This document shows, piece after piece, positions 18,659 through 27,040 of a stretch of DNA of 64,000 nucleotides. The stretch covers positions 227,208 through 291,207 of the forward strand of contig JANNES010000003.1 of NCBI GenBank assembly GCA_031378845.1. Direction: 5' to 3'. The stretch is from JAJNPS01 sp031378845 (lineage in GTDB: Bacteria; Pseudomonadota; Alphaproteobacteria; Rhodobacterales; Rhodobacteraceae). Within the stretch, counting starts at the first letter, position 1. Every line of letters starts with the position of its first letter. The position numbers and the translations under genes are program-made. The notes beneath the pieces are model-generated. The model was not told where the DNA came from, did no database searches, and saw nothing but the letters and a program-made list of their open reading frames with translations.

Positions 18659-19503
18659 ATGCGCTCGCAACCCCCATCATCCGGTCCTTGCGCCAACCCA
18701 AAGGCGCGATCGCCGGCGGCTGGCTGATCGGCCTTGTGTTGCTGGCCGTCTTTGTACCGCTGCTGTCACCTTACGCCTATGACGTGCAGAACCTGCCCAA
18801 TGCCTTTGCCCCGCCCTCGGGCGCGCACTGGTTCGGCACCGATGAGTTCGGGCGCGACCTTCTGACCCGCATCTTGTACGGCGCGCGCACCTCGCTGTCG
18901 GTCTCGGCCATCGCCATCGGCCTTTCGGTGACGGTCGGTATGTGCCTGGGTGCGGCGGCGGGCTATCTTGGCGGCTGGTTCGACCGCATCGTGACCTCGA
19001 TCGTCGACCTTTCGTGGTCATTCCCCGAAATCCTCGTGGCGCTGATCCTTGTGGCCATCATCGGCCCCGGCGTTACCGGCACGCTTGTGGCCATCGGCGT
19101 GGCCTACCTTGCGCAGTTCACCCGCCTGACCCGTGCGCAGATCATGGCGATCAAGTCCGAGACCTATGTCGAGGCCTCGCGCAGTCTTGGCGCCTCCAAC
19201 GTCTTCATCCTTGGCCGCCACCTGATCCCGAACGCGCTGGCGCCGGTGCTGGTGTCGGCGATGCTGGCGACGGGCGATGCGATTATCTTGGAGGCGACGC
19301 TTGGCTTTTTCGGCCTTGGCGCGCAGCCGCCCACCCCCAGTTGGGGGTCGATGATGTCCTCGGGGACCGCGCAGTTGTTCAAGGCGCCGTGGATCATCTT
19401 GTTCCCCGGTCTTGCCGTGGCGATCACCGTCATCGCGATCAACCTTTTTGGTGATGCGCTGATCAAGTCGCTGGATATCCGCAGCAGGATGCGCGCCGCA
19501 TGA
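18655..19503 (+). CDS. Peptide ABC transporter permease (DppC type)
   Basis: A 282-residue permease with DppC signatures: HWFGTDEFGRDLLTRILYGARTSL near residue 60, and the coupling loop SETYVEASRSLGASNVFILGRHLIPN near 165. FGLGAQPPTPSWGSMM near 220 is also characteristic. The start overlaps the DppB-type stop (ATGA) and the stop overlaps the next ATPase start (ATGA), so all transporter subunits are translationally coupled. Confidence 0.88.
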   Translation: MNALATPIIRSLRQPKGAIAGGWLIGLVLLAVFVPLLSPYAYDVQNLPNAFAPPSGAHWFGTDEFGRDLLTRILYGARTSLSVSAIAIGLSVTVGMCLGAAAGYLGGWFDRIVTSIVDLSWSFPEILVALILVAIIGPGVTGTLVAIGVAYLAQFTRLTRAQIMAIKSETYVEASRSLGASNVFILGRHLIPNALAPVLVSAMLATGDAIILEATLGFFGLGAQPPTPSWGSMMSSGTAQLFKAPWIILFPGLAVAITVIAINLFGDALIKSLDIRSRMRAA

Positions 19504-20456
19504 CGCTATTGTCCGTCGAAAACATGTCGGTCAGCATCGGCAGCATCTCACCGCTCAACGCCATCAGCTTTGCGCTGGAGCGGGGCGAGATCCTTGCCTT
19601 GGTCGGCGAATCCGGGTCTGGCAAGTCGCTGACCGCCCTTGCGCTGACCGGGCTGTTGCATTTGATCGGCGGGCGCGTGACGCAGGGGGCCATCCGCTTT
19701 GATGGGGTGGATCTGACCACCCTGCCCGAGGCCAGGCTGCGCCCTTACCGCGGCAAACGCATCGCGTTCATCACGCAAAATCCGATGACAGCTTTGGACC
19801 CGGTCCAGCAGATCGGCCCGCAGATCGACATCGTGTCGCGGCTGCATCTGGGCCTTGACGCCCGCGCCGCCCGTGCGCGCAGCATCGAGACGCTGACCCA
19901 GTTGCGCATCCCCGATGCCGCAGCGATCTGCCAGTCCTATCCCCACCAGCTGTCGGGCGGGATGAAGCAGCGCATCGTCATCGCCATGGCCCTTGTGGGT
20001 GAGCCTGACCTGATCGTCGCCGACGAGCCGACGACTGCCCTTGATGTGACGGTGCAGGCGCAGATCGTGCATCTCTTGGACAATCTGGTGCGCGACCGGG
20101 GCCTTGGTCTGATCCTCATCACGCATGACATGGGCGTGGTGGCCCAGATCGCAACCTCGGTTGCCGTGCTCTATGCGGGCCGAATGGCCGAGGCGCAAGA
20201 GGTCAACAGCCTGTTCAGGACCCCCGCCCATCCCTACACCACCGCCCTGATCGACTGCATCCCGCGCGCGACGATGCAGCCCGGAGAGTTGACCGGCATC
20301 CCCGGCACCGTCCCGGGGGTTGCAGACTACCCGCCCGGCTGTCGCTATCATCCGCGCTGCCCGCGCGCGCAAGACATCTGCCGCAGCGACATTCCGGCCC
20401 TTCGCGTAATTGCCGGCGGCGTGGTCGCGTGCCACTTTGCGATGGGTGCAACATGA
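19500..20456 (+). CDS. Peptide ABC transporter ATP-binding protein (DppD type)
   Basis: A 318-residue ABC ATPase. Walker A GESGSGKS, signature LSGGMKQRIVIAMAL, Walker B LIVADEP and H-loop LITHD are intact. The C-terminal OppD/DppD extension has CRYHPRCPRAQDIC, the cysteine-rich stretch that holds an Fe-S cluster in some relatives. It overlaps both neighbouring genes by 4 bp and pairs with the DppF-type ATPase as a heterodimer. Confidence 0.9.
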   Translation: MTLLSVENMSVSIGSISPLNAISFALERGEILALVGESGSGKSLTALALTGLLHLIGGRVTQGAIRFDGVDLTTLPEARLRPYRGKRIAFITQNPMTALDPVQQIGPQIDIVSRLHLGLDARAARARSIETLTQLRIPDAAAICQSYPHQLSGGMKQRIVIAMALVGEPDLIVADEPTTALDVTVQAQIVHLLDNLVRDRGLGLILITHDMGVVAQIATSVAVLYAGRMAEAQEVNSLFRTPAHPYTTALIDCIPRATMQPGELTGIPGTVPGVADYPPGCRYHPRCPRAQDICRSDIPALRVIAGGVVACHFAMGAT

Positions 20457-21412
20457 CAGCCGGTCCCCTGCTTCGGTTCGCGGCAGTCTCGCGCCGGTTC
20501 ACCTCGCCCGGCGGTTGGTTCAGCCCCGCGCGCAGCATGACCGCCGTGCGCAGCGTCAGCTTTGACATCGCCAAAGGCGACGTGGTCGGCGTGGTTGGCG
20601 AAAGCGGCTGTGGCAAGTCGACCCTCGCGCGGCTTGCCTTGCGGCTGATCACGCCGACGGCGGGCAGCGTGGCCTTTCAGGGCAGTGATCTTGGCAGCCT
20701 TTCACCCCGCGCGTTGCGCGCGCTGCGCGGCAAGATGGGCATGGTGTTCCAGGACCCCTATGCCTCGCTCGATCCGCGTTACACCGTCACCGATGTCCTG
20801 GCAGAGCCGTTCCGGGTTCAGGGTGACAGCGTGACCCACGCGCGCATCGACGATCTCTTGGATCAGGTCGGCCTGCCCCGCGCCATGGCCGAGAGCTACC
20901 CCCATCATCTGTCGGGCGGTCAGCGCCAGCGCGTCGGCATTGCGCGTGCGCTTGCGACCGAGCCCGATTTCGTGGTGCTGGATGAGCCGACGGCTTCGCT
21001 TGACGTATCGATCCAGGCGCAGATCGTGACGCTTTTGGCCGAACTTCGGGCCCGGCGGGGGCTGACGTACCTGTTCATCAGCCACGACCTTGGACTGGTG
21101 CGCTATTTCTGCGACCGGATCGTGGTGATGTATCTGGGCGCCGTGGTCGAGGACTTGCCAGATACCGCGATCACCCCGCGCCATCCTTACACCGCAGCCC
21201 TGATGGCCAGCTCGTTCGCTCCGGACCCCGCACTCAGGCGCGCGATCGCGCCCCTCAAAGGCGAGATCCCGTCACCGTTCAACCTGCCCAAAGGCTGCGC
21301 CTTTGCCGCGCGCTGCCCCAGTGTTTCCGAGCAGTGCCGCTTCGAGGTCCCGCCGTTGGTTGCAGCCCAAGACGGCCACGCTCTGGCCTGTTTTCATCCG
21401 CTTGGAACCTGA
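20453..21412 (+). CDS. Peptide ABC transporter ATP-binding protein (DppF type)
   Basis: A 319-residue ABC ATPase. The start at 20453 (MTAGPLLRFAAVSRRF) overlaps the DppD-type stop. Walker A GESGCGKST, signature LSGGQRQRVGIARAL, Walker B FVVLDEP and FISHD are intact. The C-terminus has the oligopeptide extension with CAFAARCPSVSEQCRF. Last gene of the operon; its stop lies 10 bp from the convergent enoyl-CoA hydratase gene. Confidence 0.9.
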   Translation: MTAGPLLRFAAVSRRFTSPGGWFSPARSMTAVRSVSFDIAKGDVVGVVGESGCGKSTLARLALRLITPTAGSVAFQGSDLGSLSPRALRALRGKMGMVFQDPYASLDPRYTVTDVLAEPFRVQGDSVTHARIDDLLDQVGLPRAMAESYPHHLSGGQRQRVGIARALATEPDFVVLDEPTASLDVSIQAQIVTLLAELRARRGLTYLFISHDLGLVRYFCDRIVVMYLGAVVEDLPDTAITPRHPYTAALMASSFAPDPALRRAIAPLKGEIPSPFNLPKGCAFAARCPSVSEQCRFEVPPLVAAQDGHALACFHPLGT

Positions 21413-21422
21413 CGCGTCGCCG

Positions 21423-22190
21423 TTAAACGCCTGTAAAGTCCGGTCTTCGTCGGTCCGACAGCGAGACGATCCCGTCCTGACGATCCTGCGTGGCCGAGAT
21501 CGCGCCGGTGCTCAGCGCCTCGATAAGTGCGGTGCGATCCTCGCCCACTGCGGCATGGATCATGTATTTGGCAAGTTCGCTCGACCTCGGCGCTACATTC
21601 GGCAAATCATGCGCGATCCGTTCGGCCACCATGCGCGGATCGTCGGAGATCTCGGCCACAAACCCCAAGGCGTGGGCGCGCTCTGCCGTCAGCTTGCGGC
21701 CAAAAAGCGCCATGTCCTTCAGCACCGCCTCGGGCAAAAGCCGCGACAGCCGTTGCGTGCCCGACCATCCCGGCACGACCCCGATCCCGGCCTCTGACAG
21801 CGCCAGCACCGCCTTTGGATGCATGACGCGGATATCGCATGCCGCCGCCAGCTCCAACCCGCCGCCAAAGGCATGGCCGGTGATCGCTGCAATCGTCGGT
21901 TTTGGCAGCCGCGCCAGCCGGTCAAAGATACGATGACCGTCGCGCACCCAGTGGCGCATGAAATCTGGTGGCGGCAGGTCGGTCCAGGCCGAGATGTCGG
22001 CGCCGGCACAAAACGCGCGGTCCCCTTCGGCGGTCAGGATCACGGCCCGGATCTCGGAGCGCCGCTCGATCAGGTCACAATGTTCAACCAGCTGCGCCAG
22101 CATGTCGACGGTCAGCGCGTTCAGTTTGTCGGGATTGCTCAATCGCAACTCCGCGATTGGCTGTCGCAGCAAGAGTTTCAACTGGCTCAT
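21423..22190 (-). CDS. Enoyl-CoA hydratase/isomerase family protein
   Basis: A 255-residue crotonase-fold enzyme. The start at 22190 (MSQLKLLLRQPIAELRLSNP) is chosen because homology begins there; the open frame upstream has none. Oxyanion-hole elements are AFCAGADISAW near residue 65 and GHAFGGGLELAAACDIRV near 105. A glutamate follows in LALSEAGIGVVPGWSGTQRL. Chain length equals the short crotonase family. The upstream spacer to 22476 shows no other gene. Specific substrate unknown; it is not part of a visible beta-oxidation operon. Confidence 0.8.
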   Translation of the reverse strand: MSQLKLLLRQPIAELRLSNPDKLNALTVDMLAQLVEHCDLIERRSEIRAVILTAEGDRAFCAGADISAWTDLPPPDFMRHWVRDGHRIFDRLARLPKPTIAAITGHAFGGGLELAAACDIRVMHPKAVLALSEAGIGVVPGWSGTQRLSRLLPEAVLKDMALFGRKLTAERAHALGFVAEISDDPRMVAERIAHDLPNVAPRSSELAKYMIHAAVGEDRTALIEALSTGAISATQDRQDGIVSLSDRRRPDFTGV

Positions 22191-22476
22191 GATATCCGTG
22201 GCCCCCCGACCTTTGCAGCGACAGAACGCCCCAAATGGACGCACGTCAATCGTTTCTCGGGTGGATACAGTGATGTTACCACGGGGCACGCCGTTGGGGT
22301 TGAACGATTGGCGCAACCTTTCCTCTCCAAGGATAGTCACGCCTGGCAAACCCGGCCTTTCAGCCCATTTGGCCAGACTTGCCAATTGATTGGGCGCGTG
22401 GTTGAGTCGCGCGCCATGATGCGTGGTGGAACTGCCGCGCCGATCCGGCGCCCCGAAACCAAGGAAGATCCCGCCG

Positions 22477-23784
22477 ATGATCCGTGCCGCCGTGACCGTC
22501 CTGTTTTTGTGCCTGCAGCTGATCGCTTCGACCCCGGCTGAGGCTGGATCACGACCCGACACAATCGAAGTTCACCAAAGCTGGTATCGCCTTGTGCTCG
22601 AGCTTGTGCGCCATACGCCTACCTACTCGCCCCCCGTCGCGAGCCGCGCTTTTGCGTATCTCGGGGTCACCACCTACGAGGTCGAGGCTGCTCAGTCAGG
22701 TGCGCTGGTCTCGTTTGCCGGTCAGCTGAACGCGTTGACCGCCCTGCCCGCGCTGCCGTCCGGGACCATTGATCCGGCACTCGTTCTGCATGCGGCCCTG
22801 TCGGAATCGGTCCAGAACTTTTTTGGCAATACCGGACCGACGGGCCAGCGTGCCATCCAGATTACCCGCGACCAGATGACCGCGCGGCTGACCGAAGGAC
22901 TGCCCCCCGACCTGATCCAGCGCAGCACCGATTACGGGCATGCTTTGGCCGAACACATCCTGGCATGGTCGGCGACCGACGGCGGCGCGGTCATCGAAAA
23001 CCTCGGTTTTCCGCAGAGCTACACGCTCGGGACCACACCGGCCGCATGGGTGCCGACCAGCAAAGTCGCCCTGCAACAAGCGCCGCTCTTGCCCTATTGG
23101 GGCACCGTGCGCAGCTTTGCGATGCCCGATGGCAAGGCCTGCCCCCTGCCCCCGCCGCCCGCCTACAGCGAGGCGCCGGGTTCGGCCTTTTACGCCGAAG
23201 CGATGGAGGTGCATGACATCGTCAAGAACCTGACCGACGAGCAACGCGCCGTTGCCCGGTTCTGGTCGGATGATCCGATGTTGTCTTCGACGCCGCCGGG
23301 GCACTGGATCACCATCGCGCTGCAAATCCTCGACCGTGATCTGGCCCCGATCGAACGCCGTGCCGAGGTGCTGGCATTGCTGGGCGTGGCCGTTGCCGAC
23401 AGCTTTATCGGCTGCTGGCAGACCAAATACGAATACGATCTGTTGCGTCCGATCACCTATATCCGCCGCGTCATCGACCCAAAATGGGAACCCATCTTGA
23501 ACACGCCCCCCTTTCCTGAATATCCCAGCGGCCACAGCACCCAATCGGGTGCGGCGTCGGCGGTTCTGACCGCGCTTTACGGCGAAAACTTCGCCTTCGA
23601 GGATGCCACGCACACCGATGACGGCCTGCCTGCGCGCAACTATCCCAGCTTTGACGCCGCCGCACGCGAAGCCGCCTTGTCGCGCCTTTACGGCGGCATC
23701 CATTTCCGCGCCGCCATCGACCGCGGGCTGGAACAGGGCGCCTGCATCGGCGCCTATGCCGCAAAGCTGAAGACACGGCCATGA
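22477..23784 (+). CDS. Secreted vanadium-dependent haloperoxidase family protein (PAP2 fold)
   Basis: A 435-residue protein with an N-terminal signal peptide (cleavage near EAGS, residue ~23); start 22477 follows AAGGAA. All vanadate-site motifs are there: K317-x6-R324-P325 in KYEYDLLRPI, PSGH at 350-353, and SR-x5-H at 402-409 (SRLYGGIHFR). The PSGH histidine is the apical base and H409 the vanadate ligand by family knowledge. It overlaps the next gene by 4 bp, an FG-GAP/UnbV protein. The family includes bromo-, chloro- and iodoperoxidases as well as acid phosphatases, so halide specificity and even peroxidase activity are unproven. Confidence 0.8.
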   Translation: MIRAAVTVLFLCLQLIASTPAEAGSRPDTIEVHQSWYRLVLELVRHTPTYSPPVASRAFAYLGVTTYEVEAAQSGALVSFAGQLNALTALPALPSGTIDPALVLHAALSESVQNFFGNTGPTGQRAIQITRDQMTARLTEGLPPDLIQRSTDYGHALAEHILAWSATDGGAVIENLGFPQSYTLGTTPAAWVPTSKVALQQAPLLPYWGTVRSFAMPDGKACPLPPPPAYSEAPGSAFYAEAMEVHDIVKNLTDEQRAVARFWSDDPMLSSTPPGHWITIALQILDRDLAPIERRAEVLALLGVAVADSFIGCWQTKYEYDLLRPITYIRRVIDPKWEPILNTPPFPEYPSGHSTQSGAASAVLTALYGENFAFEDATHTDDGLPARNYPSFDAAAREAALSRLYGGIHFRAAIDRGLEQGACIGAYAAKLKTRP

Positions 23785-25379
23785 TCGCACACAGCACTGC
23801 CATTGCCTGCCTTTTCGCCCTCTGCGCCCCGGCAACGCAGGCCGCAGACGATCCGCAAACCCCAAGCTTCGTGGCAGAAAGTTTCACCGGTATTGTCGTC
23901 AAATACGACGGCGACACCGACTACATGGTCGGCGGCGGTGTCGCCAGTTTCGACTGTTCGGGCGACGGTTACCCCGAGCTTTACTTTGCCGGGGGCAGCA
24001 GCAAGGCCGCGCTCTATCGCAATGACAGTCCCCGTGGCGGTGCGCTGACGTTCAGCGAAATCGACGGCGGGCTGGGCTTTGACGCGGTTCTCGGCGCCTA
24101 TCCTGTGGACATCGACAGCGACGGCGTGATGGATCTGGTCGTGCTGCGGCAAGGCGAGAACGTCATGATGCGCGGGCTTGGCGATTGCCAGTTTGCCCGG
24201 GTGAACGAGGCCTGGGGCTTTGACGGCGGCGATGCGTGGTCCACCAGCCTTGCCGCGACATGGGAGGCCGGGTCCATCCTGCCCACCATCGCCATCGGCA
24301 ACTACATCGACCGCAACCAGCCCGCGATGCCCTGGGGGTCGTGCACCGACAACTGGCTGCATCGCCCAAAGGCTGACGGCAGCAGCTTTGCCCCGCCCCT
24401 TGCGCTGACACCGAGTTTCTGCGCGCTGTCGATGTTGTTTACCGACTGGAATGCCTCCGGTACGCCATCTTTGCGGGTGTCGAATGACCGCGAATATTAC
24501 AAGGGCGGGACCGAGCAGCTCTGGCACATCGACCCCGGCAAGGAGCCTGCCCTTTTCACCGCCAAGGATGGCTGGAAGACGCTGAAAATCTGGGGCATGG
24601 GCATCGCCAACCGCGATCTCGATGCCGATGGTTATTCGGAATACTTCCTGACCAGCATGGCAGACAACAAGCTGCAGAAACTTGTGCCCGCAAGCGACGG
24701 CCAGCCGCCGAAACCCGCCTATGCCGATATCGGATTTGCCGCAGGCGTCACCGCGCACCGGCCCTATACGGGCGACGACCTGCGCCCGTCGACCGCCTGG
24801 CATGCCACGTTCGAGGACGTGAACAACGATGGCCGCGCGGACCTCTACGTGGTCAAGGGCAACGTCGCCGAGATGCCCGACTTTGCCCAGGCCGACCCGA
24901 ACAACCTGCTGGTGCAGCGCACCGATGGCACCTTTGCCGAGATGGGCGACAAGGCGGGCGTGGCCAGCACAAAGACTGGTCGCGGCGGCGCGCTCGTTGA
25001 TCTGAACATGGACGGCCTTCTGGACATGGTCGCGGTGAACCGCTGGGACCTGCCAGAGGTCTGGCGCAACACCACCGCACCGATGGGCAACTGGATCGGC
25101 TTTCGGCTGTCGCAACCGGCCCCCAACCGCGACGGCGTCGGCGCCTGGGTGGAACTGCGCACCGAGGCCGGTCTGCAACGCCGCGAGATGACGCTTGGCG
25201 GCGGGCATGCGGGCGGCCATCAGGGCTGGTGGCATTTCGGCCTTGGCGCCGCGCCGCAAGCCGAGTTGCGCGTGATCTGGCCAGGGGGGGAGGCGGGGCC
25301 TTGGGTCTCGCTGATGACGGGCACCTATTCCGTCATCGGTCGCGACGGCACGGTGACACCTTGGCAGCCGCGCGACTAG
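23781..25379 (+). CDS. CRTAC1-like FG-GAP/VCBS repeat protein with C-terminal ASPIC/UnbV domain
   Basis: A 532-residue exported protein, signal peptide ~21 residues (APATQA). At least five calcium-type loops of FG-GAP/VCBS repeats occur: DCSGDGYPELYF, DIDSDGVMDLVV, DLDADGYSEYFL, DVNNDGRADLYV and DLNMDGLLDMVAV, as in a beta-propeller. The C-terminal ASPIC/UnbV domain includes NWIGFRLSQPAPNRDGVGAWVEL and the GGGHAGGHQGWWHFGLG stretch. It overlaps the haloperoxidase stop (ATGA), pointing to a joint function such as a secreted binding partner, scaffold or substrate. Molecular role unknown. Confidence 0.8.
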   Translation: MIAHSTAIACLFALCAPATQAADDPQTPSFVAESFTGIVVKYDGDTDYMVGGGVASFDCSGDGYPELYFAGGSSKAALYRNDSPRGGALTFSEIDGGLGFDAVLGAYPVDIDSDGVMDLVVLRQGENVMMRGLGDCQFARVNEAWGFDGGDAWSTSLAATWEAGSILPTIAIGNYIDRNQPAMPWGSCTDNWLHRPKADGSSFAPPLALTPSFCALSMLFTDWNASGTPSLRVSNDREYYKGGTEQLWHIDPGKEPALFTAKDGWKTLKIWGMGIANRDLDADGYSEYFLTSMADNKLQKLVPASDGQPPKPAYADIGFAAGVTAHRPYTGDDLRPSTAWHATFEDVNNDGRADLYVVKGNVAEMPDFAQADPNNLLVQRTDGTFAEMGDKAGVASTKTGRGGALVDLNMDGLLDMVAVNRWDLPEVWRNTTAPMGNWIGFRLSQPAPNRDGVGAWVELRTEAGLQRREMTLGGGHAGGHQGWWHFGLGAAPQAELRVIWPGGEAGPWVSLMTGTYSVIGRDGTVTPWQPRD

Positions 25380-25544
25380 CGCAGGCGGTGTCGCGGGCCC
25401 TCTGACAGACGTATCCGCCGGTTCCCGCGGCGTTGGCTTGGACAAATCAGGCGAAACGGGGTTTGCGCGCCATTGCGACACGGTGCGTGGCTTGATGCGC
25501 CCCCGCCCCTCGTCTAAGCAGATGGGGCAAAGCACGGGGGCCGC

Positions 25545-26330
25545 ATGCGCATTCTGATCACCAATGATGACGGCATCAACGCGCCCGGGCTTGAGGTGCT
25601 GGCCGCCATCGCCACCGAGATCGCAGGGCCCAAGGGCGAGGTCTGGACCGTCGCCCCCGCGTTCGAGCAATCGGGCGTGGCCCATTGCATCAGCTATACC
25701 CACCCGATGATGATCACCCAGTTCGGCCCGCGCCGATTTGCGACCGAAGGCAGCCCCGCCGATTGCGTGCTGGCCGCGATCCATGACGTCTTTCAGGGCG
25801 ACCGCCCCGACCTTGTCCTGTCGGGTGTCAACGCAGGCAACAACTCGGGCGAGAACACGCTTTATTCCGGCACCATCGGCGGCGCGATGGAGGCGGCGCT
25901 GCAATCGGTGCCCGCCATTGCGCTGAGCCAGTTCATGGGGCCCGACACCAATGTCCTTGCCGATCCGTTCGAGGCTGCGCGCGTACATGGCACCGCCGTG
26001 GTGCGCACCCTGCTGGACAAAGGCATCTGGACCGACCACGACTACCGCGTCTTTTACAATGTGAACTTTCCCCCGGTCGGCGCCAGCGCTGTCAAGGGAA
26101 CACAGGTCGCCGCCCAAGGGTTTCGCCGTGACACCTCATTCGGTCTGGAGGCGCATCTGTCGCCGTCGGGGCGCAAGTTCCTGTGGATCAAGGGGGGCGA
26201 CCAGCGGCGCGCCACCCTGCCCGGCACCGATGTTGCGGTGAACCTCGACGGCTTTGTCTCGGTCACGCCGATGCGTGCTGACCTGACAGCGCATGACCTC
26301 TTGGCCGACCTGACGGCGCGCCTCGCATGA
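25545..26330 (+). CDS. surE: 5'/3'-nucleotidase SurE
   Basis: A 261-residue survival protein SurE, a metal-dependent nucleoside monophosphatase. The N-terminal MRILITNDDGINAPG carries the metal-binding Asp pair. VAPAFEQSGVAHCISY, ATEGSPADCV and LSGVNAGNNSGENTLYSGTIGGAMEA complete the active site. Start at 25545 has GGGGG upstream. The stop overlaps pcm by 4 bp. The 25380-25544 spacer shows no other feature. Confidence 0.93.
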   Translation: MRILITNDDGINAPGLEVLAAIATEIAGPKGEVWTVAPAFEQSGVAHCISYTHPMMITQFGPRRFATEGSPADCVLAAIHDVFQGDRPDLVLSGVNAGNNSGENTLYSGTIGGAMEAALQSVPAIALSQFMGPDTNVLADPFEAARVHGTAVVRTLLDKGIWTDHDYRVFYNVNFPPVGASAVKGTQVAAQGFRRDTSFGLEAHLSPSGRKFLWIKGGDQRRATLPGTDVAVNLDGFVSVTPMRADLTAHDLLADLTARLA

Positions 26331-26992
26331 TCGACGCGGGCGCCCCCGATGACGGTGACGCCGCCCTGCGCCAGATGCGTTTCCTGTTCAACCTGCGCTC
26401 GCGCGGGGTGACGGACGCGCGCGTGCTGACAGCGATGGAGCGGGTGGACCGCGCGCTGTTCGTGCGCGGCATCTTTCTGGACCGCGCCTATGAGGACACG
26501 CCTCTGCCGATCTCGTGCGGCCAGACCATCAGCCAGCCCTCGGTGGTCGGCATCATGACGCAAGCCTTGAACGTCGGCCCCCGCGATACCGTGCTCGAGG
26601 TCGGCACGGGATCGGGCTATCAGGCCACCATCCTCGCGGGCCTTGCACGGCGCATCTATACCGTCGACCGGCACCGCCGTCTGGTGCAAGAGGCCGAGGT
26701 GCTGTTTCGCCAACTGGGCCTGACCAACATCACGGCACTGACCGTTGACGGCAGCTTCGGGCTGCCCGAACAGGCGCCCTTTGACCGCATTCTGGTCACC
26801 GCCGCCGCCGAGGACCCGCCCGGCCCCCTATTGGCGCAACTGAAAAAGGGCGGTATCATGGTGCTGCCGGTCGGGCAGTCCGATGCGGTGCAAAGCCTGA
26901 TCAAGGTCACGCGGACCGAGACGGGCTACGAATATGACGAACTTCGCCCGGTACGGTTCGTACCCCTTGTCGGCGGCGTGGCGTCGGATTAA
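26327..26992 (+). CDS. pcm: Protein-L-isoaspartate O-methyltransferase
   Basis: A 221-residue SAM methyltransferase that repairs isoaspartyl residues in aged proteins. Motifs are YEDTPLPISCGQTISQPSVV near residue 58, VLEVGTGSGYQATILAGLA near 90, and FDRILVTAAAEDPP near 148, with GGIMVLPVG near 170. The surE-pcm overlap and a following LysM/M23 lipoprotein gene reproduce the widely conserved stationary-phase cluster. Confidence 0.93.
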   Translation: MIDAGAPDDGDAALRQMRFLFNLRSRGVTDARVLTAMERVDRALFVRGIFLDRAYEDTPLPISCGQTISQPSVVGIMTQALNVGPRDTVLEVGTGSGYQATILAGLARRIYTVDRHRRLVQEAEVLFRQLGLTNITALTVDGSFGLPEQAPFDRILVTAAAEDPPGPLLAQLKKGGIMVLPVGQSDAVQSLIKVTRTETGYEYDELRPVRFVPLVGGVASD

Positions 26993-27040
26993 CGAATGGT
27001 ACATCGGGATCGACCCGGGTCCAGAGGCAAGAGGCGGTTC

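Noticed and set aside
22191..22562. N-terminal extension of the enoyl-CoA hydratase to 379 residues
   Set aside because: Homology starts at residue 125 of that frame, and the extension overlaps the signal peptide region of the divergent haloperoxidase.
23754..26117. 787-codon open frame on the minus strand across the haloperoxidase, UnbV and surE genes
   Set aside because: Antisense shadow of three well-supported coding genes in GC-rich DNA; its translation has no domain and low-complexity composition.
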